DNA of 6,875 nt from Planctomycetaceae bacterium (GTDB lineage Bacteria; Planctomycetota; Planctomycetia; Planctomycetales; Planctomycetaceae): the NCBI GenBank assembly GCA_003503535.1, contig DOCI01000137.1, positions 1 to 6,875 of the forward strand. Direction: 5' to 3'. This document shows, piece by piece, positions 1 to 6,246 of this stretch. The stretch's first letter is position 1. Each line of letters begins with the position of its first letter. The notes below the pieces were generated by a model, which saw only the letters and a list, made by a program, of their open reading frames with translations, ran no database searches and was not told where the DNA came from. A program made the translations under genes and the position numbers.

Positions 1-689
1 TCAAACTTCTGGTGATGCGTTTTTGACGTCGACTTGGCAAAGCTGCTGTTGCCCGCACTGATCGCGTTGTTGGAACGGGGCTCGACCTTCACGTTGTAGG
101 GCGGATCCATATTCACCAAGTGGATCGGCTGGCCATCGAGTAACCGATCGAGGTCCTCGGGTTTGGAACTGTCGCCGCACAGCAGGCGATGGTCACCAAG
201 AATCCACAGGTCACCCGGCTTCGTAATCGCCTCGTCAGGTGGTTCAGGCACATCGTCCGGATCAGTCTGCGGCTCGGGTTGTTCCGGCTGCATTATCTCA
301 GCCAGTTCATCGCTCGTGAAACCCAACACATCAATGTCGTAATCGAGTTCTGACAACGCGGCCAGTTCGAGAGGCAGAAGGTCCAGGTCCCATTCGGCCA
401 GTTCGTTGGTTTTGTTGTCGGCGATGCGATACGCCTTGATCTGGGCTTCAGTCAGGCCTTTGGCGACGTGGACCGGGACCTCCTTCAGCTTGAGCATGTT
501 GGCAGCCTTCCAGCGCGTGTGGCCGACGACGATTATGCCCGCTTCATCAACGACGATCGGTTGCCGGAAGCCATACTCTTCTATCGAGCGAGCCACTTGT
601 TCAACAGCATGATCATTCTTTCGAGGATTGTTCGCATAAGGTTTAACCTTCTTGATGGGCCATTGTTCGATCTTCAGTTCCTGGGACAT
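1..689 (-). CDS. ParB-like domain / N6-adenine DNA methyltransferase fusion, C-terminus outside window
   Basis: The 229 visible residues start at the ATG at 687-689 and the reading frame stays open to the window edge. Residues 1 to about 95 form a ParB/Srx-like domain, with NNPRKND near residue 20, a YGFRQPIVVD strand and the GHTR signature at 56-59. An acidic, proline-rich linker (about 134-152) follows. The methyltransferase part opens with GDLWILGDHRLLCGDS (159-174) and reaches catalytic motif IV, DPPY, at 195-198. DPPY is the flipped-base pocket of enzymes that methylate adenine N6 using S-adenosylmethionine. The SAM-binding FxGxG motif and most of the target-recognition region would lie beyond position 1. 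The start overlaps the upstream stop as TAATG and is preceded by AAAGGAA, so translation is probably coupled to the helicase gene. Such ParB-methylase fusions are common in phages and mobile elements as orphan methylases; no restriction enzyme is visible here. The recognition sequence cannot be inferred. Confidence 0.93.
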   Translation of the reverse strand, partial: MSQELKIEQWPIKKVKPYANNPRKNDHAVEQVARSIEEYGFRQPIVVDEAGIIVVGHTRWKAANMLKLKEVPVHVAKGLTEAQIKAYRIADNKTNELAEWDLDLLPLELAALSELDYDIDVLGFTSDELAEIMQPEQPEPQTDPDDVPEPPDEAITKPGDLWILGDHRLLCGDSSKPEDLDRLLDGQPIHLVNMDPPYNVKVEPRSNNAISAGNSSFAKSTSKTHHQKF

Positions 690-2536
690 TAGAGATTCCT
701 TTCAGAGGGAGGTGATTGATTATTTAGATGGCGATTGTCGCTATCAGAACTGTCAATTGTATGACTGTGGCTGACAGAAGGATTGGGGCCGAGCTTCCAA
801 CCTGAGCGTGGTCCATTGCGGTGGACGAGGCCGAGTTCTTCAAGTTGCTTCAGGTTGTATTGAACCGTTCTTTCGGGCAGGTCGGTCAATTTGGCGAGCT
901 CTGAGGAGCTAAGCGCAAGATTCTCCATAATATATATCTTGGAGTTTATTGCGCATAAGTTTCGTATCTGACCATAAAACGCATGGAGCTGGTGCCCGAG
1001 AGCCGGGACCGATTCATCGATAACCTTCAAACCACACTCGTCAGAACTCAGTACAATGACATCACAACCATTTTCCAGGATGCCTCGACCACGACCGACC
1101 GCCTGCACTAAGCTGGCGCGGACCAGCGACTGATGAGCTCGCATCCACGTTTTGTCGTAATAGCCCCGACCTTCGAATTTCTTCTCCACGCCCGCTGTCG
1201 TGCGACCATACCAGTGAATCACATCCCACTTCGGAATAATGCAGGCAGCCTCGCTCTGACCGACCTGCGTTAATAAGGTCATGACCGTGTTGGGAGGCAC
1301 TCGCGGCGTTCCCAGTACGAGGATTAAATCACAATCGTTATGCCAGGCATTCGAGGATCGTTCATCGCCAGACCCAAAGTGTGTCATCTTGACAACGCGA
1401 TTGAGGAATTTGTCTTCGAGCTGTTCGATCGCTGAGAGGAGGTTGCTGTGCGTGATTAGACCAATCCGCTGTTTGTTTCGGTATTTGCAGAGCAGCCCTC
1501 GGACATAGGCCTGTAATCGTTTACGAGATGTTTTGCGGGTGATGTCGCGAACATACTGATGAGCTTGATGCAGCGTTGGAATCATACCCTCGGGTGTCTG
1601 GTCATGAATCTGTGTTCCGATCAGGTTCTCCAGAAACTCGCGATCAGCCGTGGCATCGTTGATCCAGACCACGCAGCCTGCAGGAGGATTGTTATGAATG
1701 ACTCCAACACACTCTTTGTGGGTTTGCGTCACACCTTGTGGCAAGCCTTTAACATGGTGTTCGGTGACCAGGATCATCACTTCTTCAAGTCGTCCATTGA
1801 AGGCAGCCAATACGAACTGCCATGGGGATTCCGTGAACCGCAGCTTGCTGGTCCGAATCGCCCACCACAGAAAACTTTCGAATTTTGCTGGAGAATCCAT
1901 CACCTCGGGAGGCTGCCAGGGCTTCGGTTCCGTCGCCTGCTCAATGGTTTGACTCAGGTTCTGTAAGAGACGATCTAATACAACCAGAGCTTCGTAAATG
2001 CGTTCACGACGTACGACCTGCTCTGGATCATGAAAGACATTGCCTTCGTCATCACGACGCTGGCCGTCGCTGTACCAGTTGAGATAGGTGGGATCCGTCA
2101 GTAGGCGTTCGATCAGCTGACAGACTTCATCGAGACCCTGGGGTTTAAGCATCAATGTCGGACGGAGGATTTCGAGGGGGTCCTCGTGAACGGAAACATA
2201 ATCCCGTCCCTGAGTCAGTTCGGTAAACCCCGTCACCGCTGTCCGTTTATGAGTCGCGAGACAGACATCAGCCTCACGGGCTTCAATGGTCTGGCCCAGA
2301 TAGCCTGTTACTTTACACGAGATACGATTCTGGCAAGTGTTGCAGATTGTTTTAACGACCGGCAGGCCAATCAACTCGACCTGATTGGCTTCGTCATTCC
2401 AGCAATTCTGGTTGGTCAAATCCGTATCGACAGTGGTCCGTACCGGAAACGCAGCCGCCTTGAATTCTGCAGCTTCATAACGATCCAGTTCTTCCTGAAT
2501 GTTCTTGTGAGTCGGATAGATCAGGGCAACGCTCAT
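689..2536 (-). CDS. Superfamily-2-like helicase part (motifs Ia to VI) lacking its own Walker A, with C-terminal winged helix
   Basis: This 615-residue protein has most of a helicase core but no P-loop. It opens directly with a motif Ia-like strand (ALIYPTHKN, 4-12). A cysteine cluster follows (C65, C68, C74 and C92), placed like the metal-binding insertion of Rad3/DinG-type helicases. Then come ATHKRT (94-99) and a motif II-like VHEDP (116-120). Later motifs are WINDATADREFLENLIG (291-307, motif III-like), RIGLITHSN (357-365, motif IV-like), DLILVLGTPRVPP (403-415, motif V-like) and QAVGRGRG (478-485, motif VI, QxxGRxxR-like). Residues about 541-583 look like a winged helix (SSELAKLTDLPERTVQYNLKQ), followed by a Ser/Asn-rich tail. 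The missing P-loop sits at the end of the adjacent primase gene, which this gene overlaps by four bases (ATGA). The two products therefore probably form one primase-helicase that unwinds DNA during element replication. Motif assignment is by eye; the helicase call is firm, the exact subfamily is not. Confidence 0.85.
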   Translation of the reverse strand: MSVALIYPTHKNIQEELDRYEAAEFKAAAFPVRTTVDTDLTNQNCWNDEANQVELIGLPVVKTICNTCQNRISCKVTGYLGQTIEAREADVCLATHKRTAVTGFTELTQGRDYVSVHEDPLEILRPTLMLKPQGLDEVCQLIERLLTDPTYLNWYSDGQRRDDEGNVFHDPEQVVRRERIYEALVVLDRLLQNLSQTIEQATEPKPWQPPEVMDSPAKFESFLWWAIRTSKLRFTESPWQFVLAAFNGRLEEVMILVTEHHVKGLPQGVTQTHKECVGVIHNNPPAGCVVWINDATADREFLENLIGTQIHDQTPEGMIPTLHQAHQYVRDITRKTSRKRLQAYVRGLLCKYRNKQRIGLITHSNLLSAIEQLEDKFLNRVVKMTHFGSGDERSSNAWHNDCDLILVLGTPRVPPNTVMTLLTQVGQSEAACIIPKWDVIHWYGRTTAGVEKKFEGRGYYDKTWMRAHQSLVRASLVQAVGRGRGILENGCDVIVLSSDECGLKVIDESVPALGHQLHAFYGQIRNLCAINSKIYIMENLALSSSELAKLTDLPERTVQYNLKQLEELGLVHRNGPRSGWKLGPNPSVSHSHTIDSSDSDNRHLNNQSPPSERNL

Positions 2537-3606
2537 GCGACCTCCTCCGTGCGACCGAAGAGATTCAGAACGACGCGATAATCAATGGCAGACTTACCGG
2601 ATCCAGTCATACTGCGATCCAGATAAATTCCGGGACGATCCAGTGAGAACAAACGTCGTCGCAGCATCTCTGCGCGATAACTGCCCAGGCTGATCGGTTC
2701 CTGAAACGGCACGAACGAGCGAATCACGGGTGGCGGAGTAATCGCATGAAGCTGCAAACCTTCCAGAAAGCAGTCCCGCATTGAGGTGGGGTTATCACCG
2801 CCATGCTCATTGAGCCAGGCACGGGCGTCCTTCACACCATCAGGTGGCAAGGCCCAGTAAACCGTCCGCTCAAGTCGTTTAGAGACTTCGCTGGCAGTTT
2901 GAATCGCACCCTGTTTACCGGGCCAGGATCCATCCTCTTTGCGATCGCAATCGCCCAGCACAACGATGTTGCGGTCCTCGGGAAAGTCACTAAGTAAATC
3001 CGCCAGGTGACTATAGCCGCCACGGTTACTGGGTCGACCAATTGCATTGAGGCCCAATGTCATCAAGGCCGCCGTGTCGGACGGACCTTCGACGGCAAAG
3101 ACCGGACCTGTGCCATCGTCCCATGCATCCGCATAACTCAAACCAGATTTGGAACCCCTGATCCGCTTCTTGGGACCAGTAGGATATCGCAGCAGAATCC
3201 CGATGATGTTGCCCTGGCCGTCCCGCTCAGGAAATGTGAAGGTTTGGTCATAATCGTTATAGCCAACTTTGAGGCACCGCAGGGCATCAACGCTAACACC
3301 CAGCGTGCGAGCCAGATCGTGCAGTCTTGGCTCGGCTCGTTCACGACGAATATCGGACAAATGTTGGAAATCGACTTTGACTGTGTTCTGTGGTTCATTA
3401 CGTGGAGCAGGGTGGGGCGTGACATGATCAGGATGGACCACGTGCAGATAACCTGCTTCCCCCAGATCTTTGACGGCACCTTCAGCTGTCCGAGGGCAAA
3501 TCGCCGTCTTGCCATTAGGAGCCACCATACACCAGTCGCCATGTCCACAAATGGGACAGCGATTGAGTGGGCTGACGCGGAGCATTGGGGGTTGAGATCC
3601 ATCCAT
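2533..3606 (-). CDS. Zinc-finger TOPRIM primase ending in a Walker A motif
   Basis: A 357-residue replication protein. A four-cysteine zinc finger (C17, C20, C26, C37) lies near the N-terminus, of the kind primases use to bind template. Residues about 115-160 (FTFPERDGQGNIIGILLRYP and a basic stretch after it) resemble the region before TOPRIM in DnaG-like and phage primases. The TOPRIM domain follows, with catalytic E173 in VEGPSD and the metal-binding pair D219/D221 in GDCDRK. After a linker, the protein ends with YLDRSMTGSGKSAIDY, where residues 334-339 (TGSGKS) are a Walker A P-loop; the stop comes only 18 residues after that motif. A P-loop this close to the end cannot form a full ATPase alone, and the remaining motifs start the next gene. 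The chosen ATG has GAAGG about eight bases upstream and lies 14 bases from the preceding stop. The likely role is RNA primer synthesis for element replication, with the C-terminus completing the partner helicase. Confidence 0.9.
   Translation of the reverse strand: MDGSQPPMLRVSPLNRCPICGHGDWCMVAPNGKTAICPRTAEGAVKDLGEAGYLHVVHPDHVTPHPAPRNEPQNTVKVDFQHLSDIRRERAEPRLHDLARTLGVSVDALRCLKVGYNDYDQTFTFPERDGQGNIIGILLRYPTGPKKRIRGSKSGLSYADAWDDGTGPVFAVEGPSDTAALMTLGLNAIGRPSNRGGYSHLADLLSDFPEDRNIVVLGDCDRKEDGSWPGKQGAIQTASEVSKRLERTVYWALPPDGVKDARAWLNEHGGDNPTSMRDCFLEGLQLHAITPPPVIRSFVPFQEPISLGSYRAEMLRRRLFSLDRPGIYLDRSMTGSGKSAIDYRVVLNLFGRTEEVA
2541..2548 (-). promoter_or_regulatory. Strong Shine-Dalgarno at the split primase/helicase junction
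   Basis: GGAGGAGG lies inside the last codons of the primase gene and ends four bases before the ATG at 2534-2536. That ATG overlaps the primase stop as ATGA. This is an almost ideal ribosome-binding sequence and suggests deliberate restart of translation. I see no X-XXY-YYZ slippery heptamer in the roughly 50 bases in which the second frame is open upstream of the overlap, so programmed -1 frameshifting is less likely than reinitiation. Confidence 0.75.
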
Positions 3607-3620
3607 GTTCGTGCCTTCAA

Positions 3621-3914
3621 TTAAACAGAGACCGGTTCGGGAGATTCGGTGACGCGTTCGACAGTGAAGTCAGTCGGTTCAAACTCACGTTGCAGAAAGC
3701 CAGTCAAAATGCGATTGAGGTCCATGCCAACTTCAGTGGAGGCATCGATGACGAGTTTACGTTCGTCTTTGTCGATGGCATGTCCACAATCCAGACGGAC
3801 TTGAGCTTCGCCGTGGAGGGCTTCAGTCGCCCAGACCGAGAGCACAATCGTGGCTTCCACATCGGCAAAGTCGATATGAGGTTGAAAGGTGTACCGATAG
3901 ATTTCTGGATGCAT
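3621..3914 (-). CDS. Small conserved-looking hypothetical protein, first gene of the replication operon
   Basis: A 97-residue protein with no named domain that I can identify. It alternates likely beta strands (EIYRYTFQPHID, EATIVLSVWATEAL, EAQVRLDCG, KLVIDAS) with one helix (GMDLNRILTGFLQREF, about 64-79) and then a FTVERV strand, which fits a small alpha/beta fold. It has no signal peptide, membrane segment or DNA-binding motif. The frame is open upstream to an ATG at 3995 (124 residues), but I chose the ATG at 3912-3914 because AAGGA lies seven bases before it and the extra N-terminus reads like untranslated, A+T-rich leader. It precedes the primase gene by 14 bases and heads that operon, so a replication accessory or regulatory role is possible. 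I recall similar small proteins beside planctomycete primase genes but cannot verify that here. Confidence 0.75.
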   Translation of the reverse strand: MHPEIYRYTFQPHIDFADVEATIVLSVWATEALHGEAQVRLDCGHAIDKDERKLVIDASTEVGMDLNRILTGFLQREFEPTDFTVERVTESPEPVSV

Positions 3915-4176
3915 GTGTGAGTCCTTAACTGGAAACAGTATTCCTCTATTGAATACATACGCGGGCAAAAATCGGATTGTCCACTTTTGTCTCATATCTT
4001 GAGAAATTCATTGATATTTGTGGTCATAAAATCTCTCTACTCTTAAACCTACCGGTGGAAAAATTGAGTTGTTCCACGATGTCTCAGCATTTTCTGAAAA
4101 TTTCTCGAAGTTATCTGAAACACATACAATCCCTACTTATTAACTACTGGCAGAGTCAGAACTTTCACGGCGGGAA
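3915..4176. other. A+T-rich intergenic region upstream of the replication operon
   Basis: This 262-base gap separates the sigma-like gene from the replication operon. It is much richer in A+T than the genes around it. It contains the GTGGAACAAC/CCACCGGTAGGT promoter-like element (4047-4080) and a predicted leader of about 127 bases before the first start codon. That leader includes an 11-codon open frame (3992-4027, minus strand) whose stop overlaps the alternative ATG at 3995. GAGAAATT near 4001-4008 and its complement near 4100 form an inverted pair around the promoter element. I see no convincing intrinsic terminator after the sigma-like gene. Confidence 0.6.
4047..4080 (-). promoter_or_regulatory. 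ECF-type promoter candidate (copy A) for the replication/methylation operon
   Basis: Read on the minus strand, this site has GTGGAACAAC (4068-4077), nine variable bases and CCACCGGTAGGT (4047-4058). The GGAAC core (4071-4075) and the CGGTA core (4050-4054) are 16 bases apart, the spacing typical of -35 and -10 boxes read by ECF-type sigma factors. The same two blocks with the same 9-base gap occur at 6263-6296, again pointing at an operon. Similarity continues past the -10 block (GGTT/TAA and AGAGATTT), but the spacer between the blocks is unrelated. Transcription would start near 4042. The GTGGAA and TTCCAC within this copy also form an inverted repeat, so a regulator's operator is the main alternative. 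Confidence 0.6.
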
Positions 4177-4704
4177 TCAGAGATATTTGTCGAGATCCCG
4201 TTTTTCGAACTGCTGACGGATCCCATCCATGCGGCGATAGAGCGTGCTGCGGCTGATCATGAGGCGTCGAGCCGCTTCAGAGAGCGTTTGTTCGGAGAGC
4301 ATTTCGCAGATCCGCTGGTCTTCTTCACTCAGCTCGTTTACGACGTCGTGGACATCCGACTTGAGCGAGGAGGCCATTTCTGGATCTGTGGCCCAATAGC
4401 TGCGATGGCGTGAGCGTTGCTGTCCTGTGGAGTAACCTTCCACGGGCCAGTCGACCTGATGCAACGGCGTCATTCGCCTGGCCGCTTCCAGTAGATCGGC
4501 GACGCAGTGGTCGACAATCATCTTGACGAAGCTGGTCCACTGGCTGCGGGCGGCGTCAAATTTGGGACTGCGTTTGAGCAGATCGAGCAGCATAAGAGAC
4601 TTGAGGTCTTCCCGATCCAGGCTCAAATGGCGAAATCGCCCTTCAATTTGGCGAGCTTTGTCGCTGATAAATTGTCTGGCGAACGGGTCGATGGGGTGGG
4701 GCAC
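4177..4704 (-). CDS. Small sigma-70-family (ECF-like) RNA polymerase sigma factor
   Basis: A 175-residue protein with the layout of a two-domain sigma factor. Residues about 28-80 resemble region 2: DREDLKSLMLLDLLKRSPKF then SQWTSFVKMIVDHCVADLLE, matching the 'xDLxQxxxL...F...W...I..N...D..R' pattern by eye. A less conserved linker (about 80-117) contains YSTGQQRSRHRSYWATDP. Residues about 118-170 resemble region 4, with ELSEEDQRICEML and the helix-turn-helix TLSEAARRLMISRSTLYRRM, which would contact the -35 box. Its role would be to direct RNA polymerase to specific promoters. The start is a GTG at 4702-4704 with AGGAGA six bases upstream; the ATG at 4707-4709 is in another frame. No anti-sigma factor with a membrane segment lies nearby. 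Matched promoter-like sites flank this gene on both sides. A related DNA-binding regulator with sigma-like helix-turn-helix only is the alternative, as region 2 is divergent. Confidence 0.8.
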   Translation of the reverse strand: MPHPIDPFARQFISDKARQIEGRFRHLSLDREDLKSLMLLDLLKRSPKFDAARSQWTSFVKMIVDHCVADLLEAARRMTPLHQVDWPVEGYSTGQQRSRHRSYWATDPEMASSLKSDVHDVVNELSEEDQRICEMLSEQTLSEAARRLMISRSTLYRRMDGIRQQFEKRDLDKYL

Positions 4705-4716
4705 AACATTTCTCCT

Positions 4717-4739
4717 GCAAGTTGTTCTTAATAACTTGC
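4717..4739. promoter_or_regulatory. Imperfect palindrome (operator candidate) in front of the sigma-like gene
   Basis: GCAAGTT (4717-4723) and AACTTGC (4733-4739) are perfect inverted arms around a 9-base centre, and a few central bases also pair. The palindrome ends directly at the AGGAGA ribosome-binding site and covers the predicted -10 box and start point of transcription. That is the classic place for a repressor site. As RNA it could also fold as a hairpin next to the ribosome-binding site. It is not followed by a T-run, so it is not a typical terminator. Confidence 0.55.
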
Positions 4740-4756
4740 GGAAGTGTGTCTGCCAG
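4728..4756 (-). promoter_or_regulatory. Possible sigma-70-type promoter for the sigma-like gene
   Basis: On the minus strand, CTGGCA (4751-4756, four of six matches to TTGACA) is followed after 17 bases by TATTAA (4728-4733, four of six matches to TATAAT). Transcription would start near 4721, giving a leader of about 17 bases. The match is moderate and planctomycete promoters are poorly defined. The support comes mainly from the surrounding palindrome and 11-bp repeats. Confidence 0.35.
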
Positions 4757-4783
4757 CAATCTTGCCAGAATCTGTCAGCAATC
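4751..4783. repeat. Three tandem 11-bp repeats upstream of the sigma-like gene
   Basis: The units are TGCCAGCAATC (4751-4761), TTGCCAGAATC (4762-4772) and TGTCAGCAATC (4773-4783). Units 1 and 3 match at ten of eleven bases and are exactly 22 bases apart; the middle unit is a shifted variant sharing TGCCAG and AATC. A period of 11 bases puts equivalent bases on about the same face of the helix, as in binding sites for a cooperatively bound regulator. The array occupies the predicted -35 and upstream positions and touches the stop codon of the 487-residue gene. Confidence 0.55.
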
Positions 4784-6246
4784 TATTTTGAATCTTTTCC
4801 AGATTTATTTGTTTTACTCTGAGATTTACCAGGCCCATATTCATCGATGAGCTCAAATTGAAACCCTATGGTCCAGCATAATGTCTTTTTTCTACCTTTT
4901 TTGGGAATTGGGTCGCCATCTTCATTCAGAAATAACATTGGTCGAAGTGCTTTGCGGATGATGTAGATTTCGTTGGTAACAGTGCCGTCTGCAGCTGGTT
5001 CTTCTTTCCAAACATCACTTGCAGCCTGATCGCGGTATATTTTCCCCCCTGGAGATCTGGCCATATATAGAAAAAGCTCAATAGTTTTTTCTGTGAGGCA
5101 GGCAAATTTTCCATCATAGTAAAATCCAGAATCTGTAAATCTGAGAATCGGAATTCCATCATTGCTTCGCTCGAATACCGGTATATTCTCAGGATGAGTC
5201 GGAACTCGATCTTCTGGCGTCACTATCGGTGTTTCGGGATTGTTTGCGGTCTCTGACTCAGGGATATCAATTAGGGCTGATGGGGTTTCAATGACTTCTT
5301 GCTGCTTTATCCACTCCCGAAGTGCGATATTGACATCGGTCGCATAACTCTGGATGTCTGCAAGCTCATCGTAAAGGTATTTGGCTGCGAGATTCATCTC
5401 TTGAGCTGTTGGCTTGTCGGGACTATCAATGGAGCCACTGCAAGCGGATAGGCAGTAAAGTGGTCCACTATATTTATCCAGAAATTCGTTAATTGCATCT
5501 CGGATATTGTTGAGTTCGAATGGCCAATCCATTTCAAGCAGTTCGATAGATTCAGGCGGAGCTTTCTTTGTGCTCCAGTCCCATGTTGCAAAGTCGACGG
5601 GAAAGCTCCGATTGAGAACCATCAGTGGTATGACGATCTCGAAGAATCCCCCATAGTCTCCCTTTCCACGACTCCCTTCAATCATGCGACTGATCTTGTA
5701 TAGATTTATGCAGATGAGATTGAATTCAGAAGCCAAATCTACGTTATGGAACTTTGTATTCGTAAGCATGGATGGCTTATCGATATCAAGCCAATGCTGA
5801 AATGGGCGAATTTTGGCATTTCGAGACTTCTGCGACTTGTTGAAATGAGCAGAATAAACCTGTTTCAGATCATTTGGTAAAGCACATTGATGCTCCAATA
5901 AGAATCTGGCGGCATCCAGCGGTTCGACTTCGATAGCGTATGGAATTCCATCACTGCACCAGAGCTCTACTCCCTGGACACTTTCTAAGTGGCAGGAGTC
6001 ATATTCAACCTTGATCCATTTGTTTGAATTCGTTTTGTACAAGGTTTCAAAATTATGACCAAGGACTCGATAGGACGCTGATGAATCAACTATCCACCTA
6101 AATATCGATTCATTGAATGCATCGAAGAAATATCCCTCCTCCATCCGAACGGTTCCGGTTTCATACAAAAATATAGGCTCGAATGGCTCGGGTTTCTCAT
6201 CATCAAACTGCTCAACACTTGATATTTTGCGTTTTCCGAAAACCAC
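4783..6246 (-). CDS. Unknown 487-residue protein with C-terminal winged-helix-like domain
   Basis: I do not recognise the main body. Residues 1 to about 315 form a mixed alpha/beta region without a nuclease, kinase, helicase or protease motif that I can identify; it has no signal peptide or membrane segment. A Pro/Glu/Thr-rich linker (about 317-357) leads to a C-terminal part (about 370-467) resembling the winged helix of OmpR/PhoB-type regulators: FYYDGKFACLTEKTIELFLY, then GGKIYRDQAASDVWKE, NEIYIIRKALRPML and a final TLCWTIGFQFEL hairpin. A Lys/Ser-rich tail ends it. The frame is open to a GTG at 6351, but that would overlap the divergent gene. I chose the GTG at 6244-6246 because GGGAGGAAAT lies just before it. 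The gene is visibly more A+T-rich than its neighbours, suggesting separate acquisition. It lies 78 bases before the sigma-like gene on the same strand, so a DNA-binding regulator acting with it is possible but unproven. Confidence 0.75.
   Translation of the reverse strand: MVFGKRKISSVEQFDDEKPEPFEPIFLYETGTVRMEEGYFFDAFNESIFRWIVDSSASYRVLGHNFETLYKTNSNKWIKVEYDSCHLESVQGVELWCSDGIPYAIEVEPLDAARFLLEHQCALPNDLKQVYSAHFNKSQKSRNAKIRPFQHWLDIDKPSMLTNTKFHNVDLASEFNLICINLYKISRMIEGSRGKGDYGGFFEIVIPLMVLNRSFPVDFATWDWSTKKAPPESIELLEMDWPFELNNIRDAINEFLDKYSGPLYCLSACSGSIDSPDKPTAQEMNLAAKYLYDELADIQSYATDVNIALREWIKQQEVIETPSALIDIPESETANNPETPIVTPEDRVPTHPENIPVFERSNDGIPILRFTDSGFYYDGKFACLTEKTIELFLYMARSPGGKIYRDQAASDVWKEEPAADGTVTNEIYIIRKALRPMLFLNEDGDPIPKKGRKKTLCWTIGFQFELIDEYGPGKSQSKTNKSGKDSK

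Noticed and set aside
2530..2590. Programmed -1 ribosomal frameshifting to fuse the primase and helicase.
   Set aside because: The second frame is open only about 16 codons upstream of its ATG because of a TGA, and no slippery heptamer is present there; Shine-Dalgarno-driven restart at ATGA is simpler.
3007..3624. A 205-codon plus-strand open frame opposite the primase gene.
   Set aside because: It is antisense to the zinc finger and TOPRIM coding sequence, whose conserved residues explain the DNA; the translation shows no domain.
4130..4176. Intrinsic terminator after the sigma-like gene.
   Set aside because: I found no G+C-rich stem followed by a T-run on the minus strand, so read-through into the replication operon cannot be excluded.
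4703..4730. A third ECF-like promoter copy in front of the sigma gene, based on GAACAAC on the minus strand (4721-4727).
   Set aside because: Seven of ten bases match the first block, but the position 16 bases on reads GTTGT instead of CGGTA and overlaps the start codon.
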